Of a stretch of DNA of 64,000 bases, positions 1 to 10,886 are shown one piece after another (position 1 is the stretch's first letter; each line of letters opens with the position of its first letter). Where the stretch lies: contig NC_021846.1 of assembly GCF_000439435.1 (NCBI RefSeq), positions 868,001 to 932,000 of the forward strand, read 5' to 3'. The notes beneath the pieces are model-generated. The model did not search any database, was not told where the DNA came from, and saw only the letters and a list, made by a program, of their open reading frames with translations. The stretch is from Spiroplasma taiwanense CT-1 (GTDB lineage Bacteria > Bacillota_I > Bacilli_A > Mycoplasmatales > Mycoplasmataceae). Position numbers and translations under genes: made by a program.

Positions 1-10
1 TTGCATGTAT

Positions 11-1108
11 TTACTCACTAAATCCGAAAGCTATTTCATATAGCTTATTTTCAGGATTTTCATAGTCCTTTCCTTTATATTTTGGATTTTCAACAGGATA
101 ACTAAAAATATAATTAGCTTTTCTTGGTGGTTCTATTAATTTTGCTTGAATTTCAAATAATGGCGAAAGTTGTTCTCCATTTTTTCTTTTTTCTTTTGCT
201 TCTTGCATTATATCTTCATAATCTTTAATTTTTTCTTGTTTAACAAGTATTCAAATTTTATTTTCATGATATCACTTTACTATTTTTTTATACTCTTCAT
301 ATGTAAATTTTTTAGCTTTATCTGCTACAATAAACCTCTTTGTTTCTTTATTTCAATCTACGACAAAATCTTTTCAAATTATATTTCCCGTTTTACCACT
401 AACCATTAATTTTTTTGTTTCTTCAATACATTGATCTAATGTATTAAAACCATATCCAATAAAAGAATTTCCACTTCATAAATTTATATAGTTTATTTTT
501 CTAGGATTTCATAATTCTTCAAAACAAATTGTAATTACTCAATATCTTTTATCTGTATTATTATGATGAATTTCAAAGCCATATTTGCTGTTCTTTATAA
601 GAATTTCTCTATTTGTAACTTTTACAATTTTATATTTAAAATTTTTCATTATTTTTATTTTTTCTTCTTCAGTTAATTTAATATGTGGTTCATTTTTTAA
701 AGTTTTCATAACTTCTTGTGTTTTATTAATTAAATTAACAGATTTTTCTCTTTTTTTACTAAATGAATTTAAAATGTTTAAATCAGAATTTGGATCTGGA
801 AGAATAAGTTTACTTTGAGTTTCTAAATTTTCTTCATGTACTTGATTTTTAATTTCATTCGAATTAGATAAAGGATTTTTTACAAAATTACTACTTTCCT
901 TTAATTTTTGAATAAGATTTTTTGCCTTTGAATTATCAATTTTTAGGTCTTCATTCAATTGTTCGTTGTTTATTTTATTTATTTTAACTTTAACTTCTTT
1001 ATTTTCTAATTCCTGAGGTTCAGTTTTATTAATATCTAAAGAAGGAATTCTTGGATCTTTTGAATTTGAGGGTTTATAATCAAAAATTTCATTTCTTTTA
1101 TTTTTCAT
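11..1108 (-). CDS. Hypothetical protein, 365 aa, Lys/Asn-rich N-terminal half
   Basis: One continuous reading frame once TGA is read as Trp. I do not recognise the family. The N-terminal ~150 residues are polar and low-complexity (Asn, Lys, Glu), probably disordered. The C-terminal ~200 residues look folded and are rich in Trp and aromatics. There is no signal peptide or membrane segment, so it is probably cytosolic. The ATG at 1106-1108 follows a GGGGG stretch about 8 nt upstream that could be the ribosome binding site. It lies 18 nt downstream of the dUTPase gene on the same strand and is likely co-transcribed with it. Function is unknown; the single open frame supports a real gene. Confidence 0.75.
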
Positions 1109-1126
1109 TTTTGAACCCCCTTTTTA

Positions 1127-1633
1127 TTAATAACCAGTATTTTGTCTTTTAAAATTTATTTCATTTTTATTGTTATAAATTTCTAATAATTCTTCATCTG
1201 AAACATTTAATAAATCTACTAAAACTAAAAAAACATTAAATAAAATTGAAAATGAATTGAAATCTTGGTTTTTTTGAAATTCTAATATTTTTAAATAAAC
1301 TTCAATTGTTCAATCATCAATATTTAATATATTTAAAGTAGATTGATTTTTAAATTTTTCAAAATTAAAATTCAAATCATTTCCTAAACTTAATATAAAA
1401 TGAAGTGCATCTATATATTCTTCTAGAAGGATATTTCTCTCACTTGGCTTCTTATTTGATCAATATTTAAATGATCTATACTCATTGACAAATTCTGAAA
1501 TTTCAACCAATAATGCAATTATTTTTTTCTTTGTTATTTCAGAATTCACTACTAAACCTTTATTTTCCATAATATATTTATCTAAAATTATTTGTTTATC
1601 TTTTAAATAAATTAAATTTTTATTTTTTAACAT
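1127..1633 (-). CDS. dut: Dimeric (all-alpha) dUTP diphosphatase
   Basis: 168 aa. Hydrolyses dUTP to dUMP and pyrophosphate, keeping uracil out of DNA and supplying dUMP. The dUTPase_2 family pattern is clear: an E-x-R-S-F-K-Y-W stretch, then KKPSE, then an LLEEYIDALHFILSLG helix carrying the metal-binding EExxD residues. Several internal TGA codons are Trp, including the conserved one after FKY. It is read leftward after pgi, separated by a hairpin terminator, and is followed closely by a hypothetical gene. Length fits the dimeric MazG-related family, not the trimeric beta form. Confidence 0.88.
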
Positions 1634-1664
1634 TTCACACCTACTTCAAATATAATTTTAATTT

Positions 1665-1694
1665 AAAAAAACGATATTCAACTATCGTTTTTTA
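1665..1694 (-). terminator. Intrinsic terminator after pgi
   Basis: Perfect inverted repeat: left arm 1666-1676 containing ACGATA, right arm 1683-1693 containing TATCGT, a 6-nt loop, and a T run on the minus strand. It sits between pgi and the dUTPase gene. Confidence 0.8.
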
Positions 1695-1700
1695 AAATTT

Positions 1701-2981
1701 TTAGAATCCTGGTTTTTTTAATAGTTTAAACATATTTGTTTTATAAACCTCAACACCTGGTTGATTAAATGGATTTACTTCAAGTAAGTATCCACTCATT
1801 GCACAAGCCTTCATAAATCAATATGCTGCATAACCAAACATTTCTGAATCCATTTTTTCAAATTCTAAAATAATATTTGAAACTTGACCCACATTTGCAT
1901 GAGCATCAACTACTCCTTCTAATGCTGTTCTATTAATTTCATGAAATGAATTTTTGGTTAAATAATTTAAACCATCTAAATCTTCATCATTTAGTGGTAC
2001 TTTTAAATCAATTTGAGGTTTTTTAACATCAATAACAGTTTCAAATAAAACATTTTTTGACCCTTCTTGAATAAATTGTCCAAGCGAATGTAAATCAGTT
2101 GAAAAAACACAACTAGTTGGAAATAATCCTTTACCATCTTTTCCTTCTGATTCACCAAATAACTGTTTCCATCATTCAGTAAAAATCTGCATTTGCATTT
2201 CATAACTTACCAATGTTTCTACTTTATAGTTTTCTTGTTTATGTAATAAATACCTTGCAATAGCATATTTATAAGCTTCATTTCAAGTATTTTTTGTATC
2301 TTCCATTGCTTTTTTAGCTCCAATAAATATTTTGTCTACATCAACACCAGCTACAAGCAGAGGAAAAATTCCAACTGGAGTAAATACTGAAAATCTACCT
2401 CCAATATCATCTGGAATAGTAAAAGTTTCATAATTCTCAGCAGTTGCTAATTGTTTTAAAGCTCCCTTTATTTTATCTGTTACTGCAATAATTCTTGATC
2501 TTGAATTTTCTTTTCCCTTTTGATTAACTAATAATTGCTCAAAAACTCTAAAAGCAATTCCAGGTTCAGTAGTTGTTCCTGATTTAGAAATATTTACAAT
2601 TCCAAATTCTTTATTTTGCAAATAATCAATAATTTGTTGTGTATATGAAGAAGAAATTGTATTTCCTATGTAAATTAGTTCAACCTTATCTTTATGGTAT
2701 AAACCTCTAATCATTTCATCAGCTGCTCTCGCCCCAAGATAACTTCCACCAATACCAACAACAAGTAGAACATCAATTTCTTGTCTTAATTTACTTGCTA
2801 CTTCTTTCATTTTCTTCAATTCATTTTCATCAAATTCAACTGGCCAGTTAACTCAACCTAAAAAATCATTTCCTAGTCCTGTTTTATTTTCAATCATTTC
2901 ATGAATTAAATTTATTTTTTTAATATCAAAATTTTTGATTTCACTTTCAATTTTAGTATTTTTAAAATTGCTTTTTATCAT
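1701..2981 (-). CDS. pgi: Glucose-6-phosphate isomerase
   Basis: 426 aa, normal for the short Gram-positive and mollicute form. Interconverts glucose-6-phosphate and fructose-6-phosphate in glycolysis. Recognised from the sugar-phosphate (SIS) motifs: [13 protein letters not shown], the [14 protein letters not shown] loop, and the [13 protein letters not shown] segment, which is the PGI signature. The ATG at 2979-2981 is chosen for length. It is preceded by a gene for an S1-domain protein, an arrangement also seen near pgi (yugL) and yugI in Bacillus. A hairpin terminator follows. Together with pgk and gap at the far end of the window it indicates an active glycolytic route. Confidence 0.96.
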
Positions 2982-3000
2982 TGTTAATGCATCTCCTATT

Positions 3001-3333
3001 TTATTTAGATTCTATACTGCTCTTTAAGTTATCAAATCCACTGCCAGTTTCTTTAATTTTTACATCTGTTGACTTTAATAATTCTGGTCTTAATTTTTTA
3101 TAGCTTAGCTTTATTTGATTTTTAGCATCAATTATTTCTATAACTTCTATTTCATATTCTTGTCCAACAGTTAAAAAATCACTAATACTTTTTACAAAAA
3201 AATCTGAAATTTCTGAAATATGAATTAGTCCTTTAATTATTTCATTTTCATGTTCTATTTCACAAAAAGCACCATAATTAACTATAGCAGTTACTTTTGC
3301 ATTTATTTTTTGTCCTTTGTTTAACATTTTCAT
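3001..3333 (-). CDS. S1 RNA-binding domain protein (YugI/GSP13-like)
   Basis: 110 aa. A single S1 (OB-fold) domain fills about residues 5-80: KINAKVTAIVNYGAFCEI, then GLIHISEIS, then the IKLSYK strand. In Bacillus the related small S1 protein YugI (general stress protein 13) associates with ribosomes, so a role in translation is likely. The gene lies just upstream of pgi, 19 nt apart and on the same strand, matching the Bacillus neighbourhood. A second ATG two codons in is an alternative start. The C-terminal tail is short and polar. Confidence 0.88.
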   Translation of the reverse strand: MKMLNKGQKINAKVTAIVNYGAFCEIEHENEIIKGLIHISEISDFFVKSISDFLTVGQEYEIEVIEIIDAKNQIKLSYKKLRPELLKSTDVKIKETGSGFDNLKSSIESK

Positions 3334-3415
3334 TGCTCTCCTTACAATATAATTGTAAACTTAAATTAAATAATAAATTAAATTTTAAAAAAAATTTTAA
3401 ATAGAGGTGATTAAT

Positions 3416-3655
3416 TTGGAAAAAAATAACTTAGAAAAAGAAGTAAAACAAGTTTTAGAGCAATTAAGAATGTATGTAACACAAGACGGTGGAGATATGG
3501 AATTTGTTGCAATAAAAAATAGACTTGTTTATATTCGTTTAAAAGGAAATTGTGTTGGTTGTAGTATGACAGAATTAACATTTAAAGAAGGTATTGAAAC
3601 AGTTTTACTAGAAGAATTCCCATATGAATTAGATGGTGTTGAATTAGTAATGTAA
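3416..3655 (+). CDS. nfu: NifU C-terminal domain Fe-S scaffold (Nfu)
   Basis: 79 aa. Binds a labile Fe-S cluster and passes it to apoproteins. The Nfu core is clear: a VTQDGGDMEFV segment followed by the cluster-binding CVGC pair (G-N-C-V-G-C-S). I place the start at TTG 3416 and not at the in-frame GTG 3407, because AGAGGTG overlaps that GTG and is spaced 6 nt from the TTG. It converges on sufB and is the only Suf-related gene here outside the sufCDSUB operon; the pair shares one terminator. No SufA or SufE homologue is visible, so Nfu may be the carrier protein. Confidence 0.92.
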   Translation: MEKNNLEKEVKQVLEQLRMYVTQDGGDMEFVAIKNRLVYIRLKGNCVGCSMTELTFKEGIETVLLEEFPYELDGVELVM

Positions 3656-3690
3656 AATAAAAATTCCACAATTGTGGAATTTTTATTTTA
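3653..3690. terminator. Bidirectional terminator, perfect 38-bp palindrome spanning two stop codons
   Basis: Every base from 3653 to 3690 pairs with its mirror around 3671/3672. The core is TTCCACAATTGTGGAA flanked by A and T tracts. The first three bases are the TAA of nfu, the last three are the stop of sufB on the other strand. It ends transcription from both sides. Confidence 0.85.
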
Positions 3691-5100
3691 ACCTACGGAT
3701 CCTTCCATATCCATTTTTATTAATTGATTAAGCTCAACTGCGTATTCCAAAGGTAATTCTTTTGTAAAAGGTTCTAAAAAACCCATTACTATAATTTCAA
3801 GTGCTTGTGCTTCATCTAAACCTCTACTCATTAAATAAAATAATTGTTCTTCACTTACTTTTGAAACAGTTGCTTCATGTTCAATTTGAGATTCATTATT
3901 ATGAACTTTATTTTGAGGAATTGTATCTGAATGAGATTGATTATCTAAAATTAAAGTATCACATTCTACTCTTGCTTTTGAATTAATAGCATTTGGTCCA
4001 ATATATGCAAGTCCCCTATAATTTGCAGTTCCACCTTGAAATGTTATTGATTTTGAAACAATTTTTGATTTTGTTTCTTTACCTAAATGAATCATTTTAC
4101 TTCCTGCATCTTGATAAACACCTTTTTTTGCAACTGCTATAGAAATTGTATCTCCTTGTGCTCTATCACCCTTTAAAATACAAGAAGGATACTTCATGTT
4201 CACTTTTGAACCAATATTTCCGTCCACTCATTCCATTCTTCCATCTTCTTCAACTAAACTTCTTTTTGTTACAAGGTTCAAAACATTGTCACTTCAATTT
4301 TGAACAGTTGTATATCTCATAGAAGCTCTTTTACCAACAAAAATTTCTACAATTGCAGCATGTAAATTATTTTTTGAATAAATTGGTGCAGTACATCCCT
4401 CAATATAATGCAATTCTGCATCATCTTCAACAATTATAAGAGTTCTTTCAAATTGACCTGAAGCTTGATAATTTATTCTAAAATAGGCTTGCAATGGCTT
4501 TTCAAGTTTAACACCATTTGGTATATAAATAAATGTTCCCCCACTTCAAACTGCTGCATTTAAAGAAGCATATTTATTATCATCATTGTCAACTAATGTT
4601 CCAAAATATTTTTTAAATAATTCTGGGTGTTTTTTTAAAGCTGTGTCACAATCTGTAAAAATTACACCTTGTTTTGTTAACTCATCTTGCATTCTTTCAT
4701 AAACTGGTTTTGCATCCCATTGAACATTTATTCCCATTAAGAAATTTTTTTCAGCTTCCGGAATACCTAATCTTTCAAAAGTTCTTTTTATATTATCTGG
4801 TACCTCATCTCATGTTTTTACAGTATCTGAAGCACCTTCTGTATAGTAATAATAATCATTAAAGTCAACTCAGTTTAAGTCAGGACCAAAATTTGGTTGA
4901 GGTTTTTTATTAAATTTTTCTAAGCTTTCAAGTCTATATTTTAGCATTCATTCAGGTTCTTGTTTATGTTTTGAAATTTGTTTTATAACATTAATATTTA
5001 ATCCTTTATCAACTTTATAAGTTGATAATTCCCCCTCATTAAAACCATATTTATAATCTGCTATTTGTTTAATTTCTTCTTCTTGTTTTAATTTTTTCAT
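3688..5100 (-). CDS. sufB: Fe-S cluster assembly protein SufB
   Basis: 470 aa, full length for SufB. Forms the SufBCD scaffold on which Fe-S clusters are built. The conserved SufBD beta-helix core is present ([20 protein letters not shown], then [18 protein letters not shown] and later [11 protein letters not shown]), and the C-terminal region has the SufB motif [19 protein letters not shown]. Several in-frame TGA codons sit at Trp positions. Last gene of the operon sufC-sufD-sufS-sufU-sufB; it starts only 3 nt after the sufU stop, so translation is likely coupled. An AGGAG-type site lies within the end of sufU. Confidence 0.96.
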
Positions 5101-5103
5101 TTT

Positions 5104-5538
5104 TTACTCCTCTCCTTTTAATATTTTTCTAAAACCATCAGCTCCCAAAAGTGCACAATTTATTCTATTTCCTTGTTTATTTATTTCTCAAAATGCAATT
5201 AATTCATCAAGGATTTGTTCATTGTAATCATTTCCAGCAATCATATTATAATAATTCACTAACTGTTCTTCTGCTTCACTAAGTGTTAAATTGATTAATT
5301 TAGAAGATAAGATATCTGTTGATGCTGTTGAAATTGCACAAGCGTTTCCATCAAATCTTGCATTAATTATTTTATTATTTTCAATTAATAATTGAACATT
5401 TATTTCATCACTACAAGTTGGAGAATCTTGAAATTTAATAATAGCTTTTTCATTTTTAATAAGACCTTTATTTTCTGGCTCAGTATAATGTTCCATTATA
5501 ATTTGTCTTAATTGAATTTTATCAGCCTTATTAAACAT
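5104..5538 (-). CDS. sufU: Sulfur-relay/scaffold protein SufU
   Basis: 144 aa. In Firmicutes SufU is a zinc protein that accepts persulfide sulfur from SufS. The Zn/Cys positions are visible: PTCSDEINV near residue 42, DGNACAIS near residue 66, and INCALLGADGF near the C-terminus. It lies between sufS and sufB in the standard Gram-positive order. The gap to sufS is 16 nt and to sufB 3 nt. It takes the place that SufE holds in proteobacteria; no SufE is visible. Confidence 0.94.
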
Positions 5539-5554
5539 ATTGTTTTCTCCTTTT

Positions 5555-6769
5555 TTAAATAATTTCGTTTATTCAATCATCACAATCTTTTAATGCTTCA
5601 ATAAATGTATCAATATCTTGTTTAGTATTATAAATAGAGAAACTAACCCTTATTGTTGATTCAACATTTAATAAATTTGAAGTTAATCTTGCACAATGTT
5701 TTCCAACTCTAACTGAAATTTTGTACTTTTTATTTAAAAAAGATCCAAAATCTTGTGCATTAACTCCAATTAAATTAAATAACAAAATTGGTTGATCATT
5801 TTCTAAATTATAGAATTCAAATTTATTTATATTAATTTCATTAATTTTGCTCTTAAAGTACATTTTTAGATTTTTTTCATATTCTATAAGATTTTTCATT
5901 CCTAGTTCATTTATAACATCAATACACTTATTATATGCATAAATTGCAGATAAATTTAATGTACCTGCTTCAAATTTTTCTGGAATTGGGGCTAATTTAT
6001 ATGAATTTTTAAAAATACTTGAATTATTTCCTCCTCCATATAGAATTGGTTTCATTAATTTTAGTAATTCTTGTTTTGCTCATAAAATACCTAAACCAAA
6101 TGGACCATACATTTTATGAGCTGAAAATGCAACTGCATCAACATTGAGCTCTTTCAAATTTATAATATTATGAGCAATTGATTGTGCAAGATCCAAAATA
6201 ATTATTGTATTTGCATTAATTTTTTTTATTTCTTCAACAATGTTAATGACATCATTTTGGATTCCAATAGTATTAGAATTCATTGCAAAAGAAACAATTT
6301 TTGTTTTTTTTGTTACACATTCATTAATTTTTGAAATATCAATAGAGAAATTTTCACTGAGTTTAAAATAATTAATTTTTAACTTATTTTCTTCAGCAAG
6401 TACCATTCAAGGAAGTAAATTTGAAGAATGTTCTAGTTCAGTTAATAAAATTTCATCACCCTCTTTAAATATTTCTTTTAAGCCAAATACCAATTGATTT
6501 AATGAGTAAGTTGCTCCACTTGTAAAAATAATTTCTTTATAATTTTGAATTCCAATAAAATCTGCTATTTTAGTTCTTAATTCTTTTAATAAAGTATTTG
6601 CCTTATATGCATTATCAAATAAAGAATTATGAGTATTTGCAGCAATTTTTAAATCATAATCACTTTGTGCTTTAATAACTTCATCAAATTTTATGCTTGT
6701 AGCAGCAGAATCAAAATAAATTTCTTCAGCATTATTTCTAAAATAAGAAAATTTTTCTTTATAGTTCAT
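5555..6769 (-). CDS. sufS: Cysteine desulfurase SufS
   Basis: 404 aa. PLP enzyme that converts cysteine to alanine and an enzyme-bound persulfide. The PLP lysine is in the SAHKMYGPFGLGIL motif, the N-terminal YFDSAATS and HSSNLLPW segments are conserved, and the catalytic Cys is in RVGKHCARL near residue 355. Internal TGA codons are Trp. The ATG overlaps the sufD stop by one base (TAATG), a sign of coupled translation. It works with SufU, whose gene is next. Confidence 0.96.
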
Positions 6770-7539
6770 TAAATCATTTCCTTTAAAGTTTTTTTCAAAT
6801 AATTTAATAAATCTTCATTTTCAATTAATTGAAATACTGGTTCAAAATAACCATTGATTATAAGTTCTTGAGCTTCAATTTTATTTAATCCTCTTGATAG
6901 TAAATAAAAAATTTGATCTGGGTCTAACATTCCTATTGCATTTGCATGACTTGCAACAATATCATTTTCATCAATTAATAAAACTGGATCAGAGTCTGCT
7001 TTTGCTTCTTTATCTAAAACTAATAATCTTAATTCTTGATGAGCTTCAGATGAACTTGAACCTTGTCTTATATCACTAATACATCTTATAAATCCTTTTG
7101 AAATATCTTTTAAAACTTCATATGCTTGAATATTTGAAGAAGAATTTCTAGAATTATGAATAGATTTTATTACACTATTTTTATTAAAATTTTTATTAAT
7201 AATTGTAGAACTATAATAATCTATTAATGAATTTTCTCCATTTAAATTAATTGATATATTATCATCACAATTAAAATTATTTAAATTTGCTATTTTTAAA
7301 TTTAAATTACTATTTTTATTTAAATTAAAATCCAAATTAAATATTTTTTTTGAATTATCAATTGAGGGCAAAAATAAAATCACCAAATTTAATTCTGTAT
7401 TATTATTAATATCAAACTCTATACTTCCTTGTGCTTTTTCTAAAAGCAATATTTTTGTTTCATTTTTACTAAAAGTATAACTACTAGGTAATTCATTTCT
7501 AAAATCTAAATATGCTGGTGATAAAGCTATCTCTAACAT
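6769..7539 (-). CDS. sufD: Fe-S cluster assembly protein SufD (short form)
   Basis: 256 aa, much shorter than the usual ~400 aa. It keeps the SufBD core: an HQELRLLVLDKEAKADSDPVLLIDENDI segment, SHANAIGMLDPDQIFYLLSRGL, and the C-terminal helices. The N-terminal beta-helix is reduced and Asn-rich. The final motif resembles that of SufB (FYLLSRGLNKIEAQELII). Both ends overlap neighbours: the start overlaps the sufC stop and the stop overlaps the sufS ATG. This order and coupling support SufD over a truncated second SufB. Confidence 0.9.
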   Translation of the reverse strand: MLEIALSPAYLDFRNELPSSYTFSKNETKILLLEKAQGSIEFDINNNTELNLVILFLPSIDNSKKIFNLDFNLNKNSNLNLKIANLNNFNCDDNISINLNGENSLIDYYSSTIINKNFNKNSVIKSIHNSRNSSSNIQAYEVLKDISKGFIRCISDIRQGSSSSEAHQELRLLVLDKEAKADSDPVLLIDENDIVASHANAIGMLDPDQIFYLLSRGLNKIEAQELIINGYFEPVFQLIENEDLLNYLKKTLKEMI

Positions 7540-8282
7540 TATTTAACCAATTCCTTTGCTCATGAATAACCTTCAGTATTAATTTTTTCAACAATTTCAT
7601 TACCACCACTCTTAATAATTTTTCCATTAATAATAACGTGCGCATGTGTTGGTGTAACTTTTTTAAAAAATCTATCATAATGGGAAACAATTATCATTGC
7701 ATTTTTTGATAAATCAATTTCATTTAAATTTTTTGAAACAACCTCTAAAGCATCTACGTCAAGTCCTGAATCAATTTCATCAATCAAACTAAAAATTGGA
7801 TTTAATAATTTTAGTTGTAAAATCTCATTTTTTTTCTTTTCTCCACCACTAAAACCATCATTTACAAATCTTTTCAACATATTTAAATCAAAATCCAAAT
7901 TATTTGCTTGTTGTTTTACTTCTTTAAAAATTTCTTGCAATTTTTTAGATTCTTTATTATGAGCATTTACAATATATTTTAAAAATTCTAAATTTGTTAC
8001 ACCCGGAATTATTTGAGGATTTTGCATTGCAAGAAATATTCCCAGTTTACTTCTTTCATCAACACTTAATTCCAAAATGGATTCTCCATTAATTTTTATA
8101 TCACCTGACGTAATTTCATATTTTGGATGTCCCATTATAGCCATTAGTAAAGTTGATTTACCATTACCATTTGGACCCATTAAAGCATGAATTTCTCCAG
8201 AGTTAATAATTAAATTAATACCCTTTAAAATTTCTTTCTCTTCTATTTTTACATATAAGTCTATTATTTCTAATTTATTCAT
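7539..8282 (-). CDS. sufC: Fe-S assembly ATPase SufC
   Basis: 247 aa. ABC-type ATPase that drives SufB-SufD rearrangement. Walker A is GPNGNGKST (about residues 36-44), the signature is FSGGEKKKNEI, Walker B is FSLIDEIDSGLD, and the switch His is in IVSHYDRF. First gene of the operon: AGGGAG lies 8 nt before the ATG and a promoter is visible just upstream. The stop overlaps the start of sufD. Because SufC is soluble and lacks a permease partner here, an exporter role is unlikely. Confidence 0.96.
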
Positions 8283-8303
8283 GTTTTTTCTCCCTGCATA
8301 ATT

Positions 8304-8333
8304 ATTATATTTGTAAATATATTAAAAAAGCAA
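8304..8333 (-). promoter_or_regulatory. Promoter of the suf operon
   Basis: On the minus strand TTGCTT (8333-8328), an 18-nt spacer and a perfect TATAAT (8309-8304) precede sufC. The predicted 5' leader is only about 15 nt. No operator was recognised. Confidence 0.6.
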
Positions 8334-8451
8334 AAAAAGTATATTAATTCAATTTACAAAAAACAATTAAATTTTAATATATTCAACCATTTTTATTGAA
8401 AATAAATAACAAAATTTAATTAAAAGTCCTTTTTTTTTAAGTTTTTTTCTT

Positions 8452-8457
8452 TATAAT
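8452..8457 (+). promoter_or_regulatory. Likely -10 box of the lipoprotein pair
   Basis: TATAAT 33 nt before the GTG start of the first lipoprotein gene. No good -35 is seen, only a T-rich tract. Confidence 0.4.
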
Positions 8458-8489
8458 TATTTTGATACACAAAACAAGGAGTGAATGGT

Positions 8490-10886
8490 GTGAAAAAATT
8501 ACTGACACTATTAGGTAGTATTAGTATAATTGCTACAACTGGACAAATGGTTGTAGCTTGTGCTACAGATTATGATCAAAAAGATCAAGATGGTAATTCA
8601 ATTCTTATTCAGTTTTTAAAAAAACTTGATGGAGTTGCAGAAATCAAAACATCAGATATATTATGAAAATTAATTAATGCTGAAAATGGACCAAAAAATA
8701 GAGAAAAATTAACTTTAGAATTAATGCAAATGATAAATTTATCAATTTTATCAAATGCAAAAAATAACTATGTTGATGGAAATGGAAAATATGTTCTAGA
8801 TGATTCTTATCCATACAATAACTATGATCTTGCAAATACACTAGTTTCAAGATGAGATACTCTATCAAAAAATGTTGATAGACAAATTGAAAATGAAAAG
8901 AAAAAATATGAAAAAGATTATGGTAAAAAATGAGAATCTGAATGAGATAAAATGCTTTTAAATAAATATACAATTTATCAAGAAGATACAGATGATATGG
9001 ATAGAAACTTTTTAGAAGCAAAATATAAAGCAGATATTTTATTAACTGATTCATCTAATAATGCTTCAAAAACTTTATTAGATGTATTAATAAATACAGA
9101 TCAACAAGGTGTAACTTGAGTTGACCAAAATACAATTAAAACAAAATATTTAAAATTAAAAGCATATGTGGCAAATACTGAAGCAAATGCGGATTTAATT
9201 GCATATATTCGTTCAGATATTGATCAATTATCACAAATTTATAACTCAACAATTGAAGATTCAAGTGCTTGAGAAAATAAAGCTAAATCTTCAGATACTG
9301 ATGAAGTTCTAATTGCAACTGCAAAAGAAGTAACAGGGAAAGACATTGCTGGGGAAAATGGAGAAAATATTTTATATGATGCTCCTTCAAATATTGATGA
9401 ATTTACTATAAGTGATTCAACTTCAAGAAGTGGATTTTTAAGTAGCTCTCAAAGATTTTTTGTAGATAAATGATACAATGTTCAAGCTCCATTAGCTATT
9501 AGTGAAATAACAATAGGTTTTTCAGAAAATGGAAAATTTGATGATGGAATTACAGAAGCTGATTTTAAATCAGCAGTTGGAGATACAGATCAAAAAAATA
9601 CTTTTGATTTATTAGCTGAAATTAAAAATGATACAGAGAACAAATCTTGAAAAACTTATATGGCTGGAGGAACTTTAAAACATCCTAAAGCTACAGTAAA
9701 ACAATATGAAAAATTATTAACATTAAATAATTCTACAGACTTTACTCAAGATTTAAGAACAGTAGTATACGACTATGTTTTAGGAGAAGCAGCAGATAAG
9801 AATATAAATGAGAATGTCCAGAAAATTGAAATTACTGGGGATGCCAAGGAATTTATAAATAAATTAATTCCTGAAATTAATAGAACTAAAAATGAAGAAA
9901 AAAAATTTTATGGTGCTTTAAAAGTTGGAACCTTAATTTATATAGATTCAACAGGAATTCATATTGTTAATATTGACGGTTATGGTTTTTTAAAGGAATC
10001 AGAAAGTGCAAATAAAGAACTTACTGGGCAAAAAGGAATTGAAGATGATAAAGTAAATTCTGAAACTCTTAAGGAATTAAGTACTTTTAAAAAATATTCA
10101 AAATTAACAGATGAACAAAAAGTATATAAAATGCAAACTACTGTTAATAAAGATGTTAAAACAACTTCAGATTCTCAAGATGAAGATACAGAAAGTAATT
10201 TACAAAAGGCTGACTCAGGAATTGGGGCTAATACATATTTTTCAGAAATGAATTCAAAAGTTACAAATCCTTATTTACATTATTTAGTTAACACTTCTTT
10301 AGTAAAGGGTCTTAAAGGTGCATCAACAAGTTTTGATATTCTTAGTGAAGTTAAATCTTGAGCACAAATTAGTTCTTCAAGTTCAGATAGTTCTTCTGCA
10401 TATTGAATGACTTGTGTTTTTGATTACTTTAAAGAAATTTCAAAACCAAAAAGTGGTAATGAAGAAATTGATCAAAATGAATTTATTAAGCAATTTATAG
10501 AGTTTAATACTGATTCTGAAACAAACGGAGAATTAGCAACAAGCACACAATCATGATTCTTTAATGGTTTAAAAACTAAACAAGATTGAACTAATATTCA
10601 ACCAAGTATTTCTTTTGCACAAGCAAATAAAAGTTGAGTTGACACAATAAAATCTCAAACTGATGCTAGTGGTTATCCAAAAGCTATTATTGAAAATAGT
10701 TGGTATAAAAATGATTTAATTTCTAGATCTCAAAATTATTTTTGAAAACCAACTAAATCTACGCGCCTATTATTAAATTCTTCAATGGAATTTAATAATA
10801 ATCTTGATTTAAATAAGCTTTCTTTAAGGATTTTTGATGAGATTGAATATGGTTTATTCTTTAAAACAAACAAGGAGGTAAAATAA
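8490..10886 (+). CDS. Large surface lipoprotein, 798 aa
   Basis: Begins with a typical mollicute lipoprotein signal: VKKLL, a hydrophobic core, and the lipobox MVVAC, so it should be lipidated at Cys and displayed on the cell surface. I choose GTG 8490 over GTG 8481 because AAGGAG sits 7 nt before it. The rest is a long polar ectodomain with many Trp codons written TGA and no recognised domain. A Thr/Ser/Lys-rich section around residues 500-580 may be a linker. The stop overlaps the ATG of a second lipoprotein gene, whose ribosome binding site lies inside this gene. Likely roles are host contact or substrate binding, but neither is shown. Confidence 0.85.

Noticed and set aside
1669-1696. Possible short repeats suggesting a CRISPR
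   Set aside because: Only one inverted repeat, acting as a terminator. No direct-repeat array with spacers was seen anywhere.
3407-3415. GTG start for nfu
   Set aside because: The GTG overlaps the SD sequence AGAGGTG; the TTG at 3416 has the right spacing.
4294-4737. In-frame TGA stops that cut sufB and many other genes
   Set aside because: They fall where tryptophan is expected throughout the window, including conserved positions in known families. This is the mollicute genetic code, not gene decay.
8674-9054. 126-aa frame antisense to the first lipoprotein
   Set aside because: Leu/His/Tyr-rich shadow typical of the complement of an AT-rich gene; no RBS and it overlaps a better frame.
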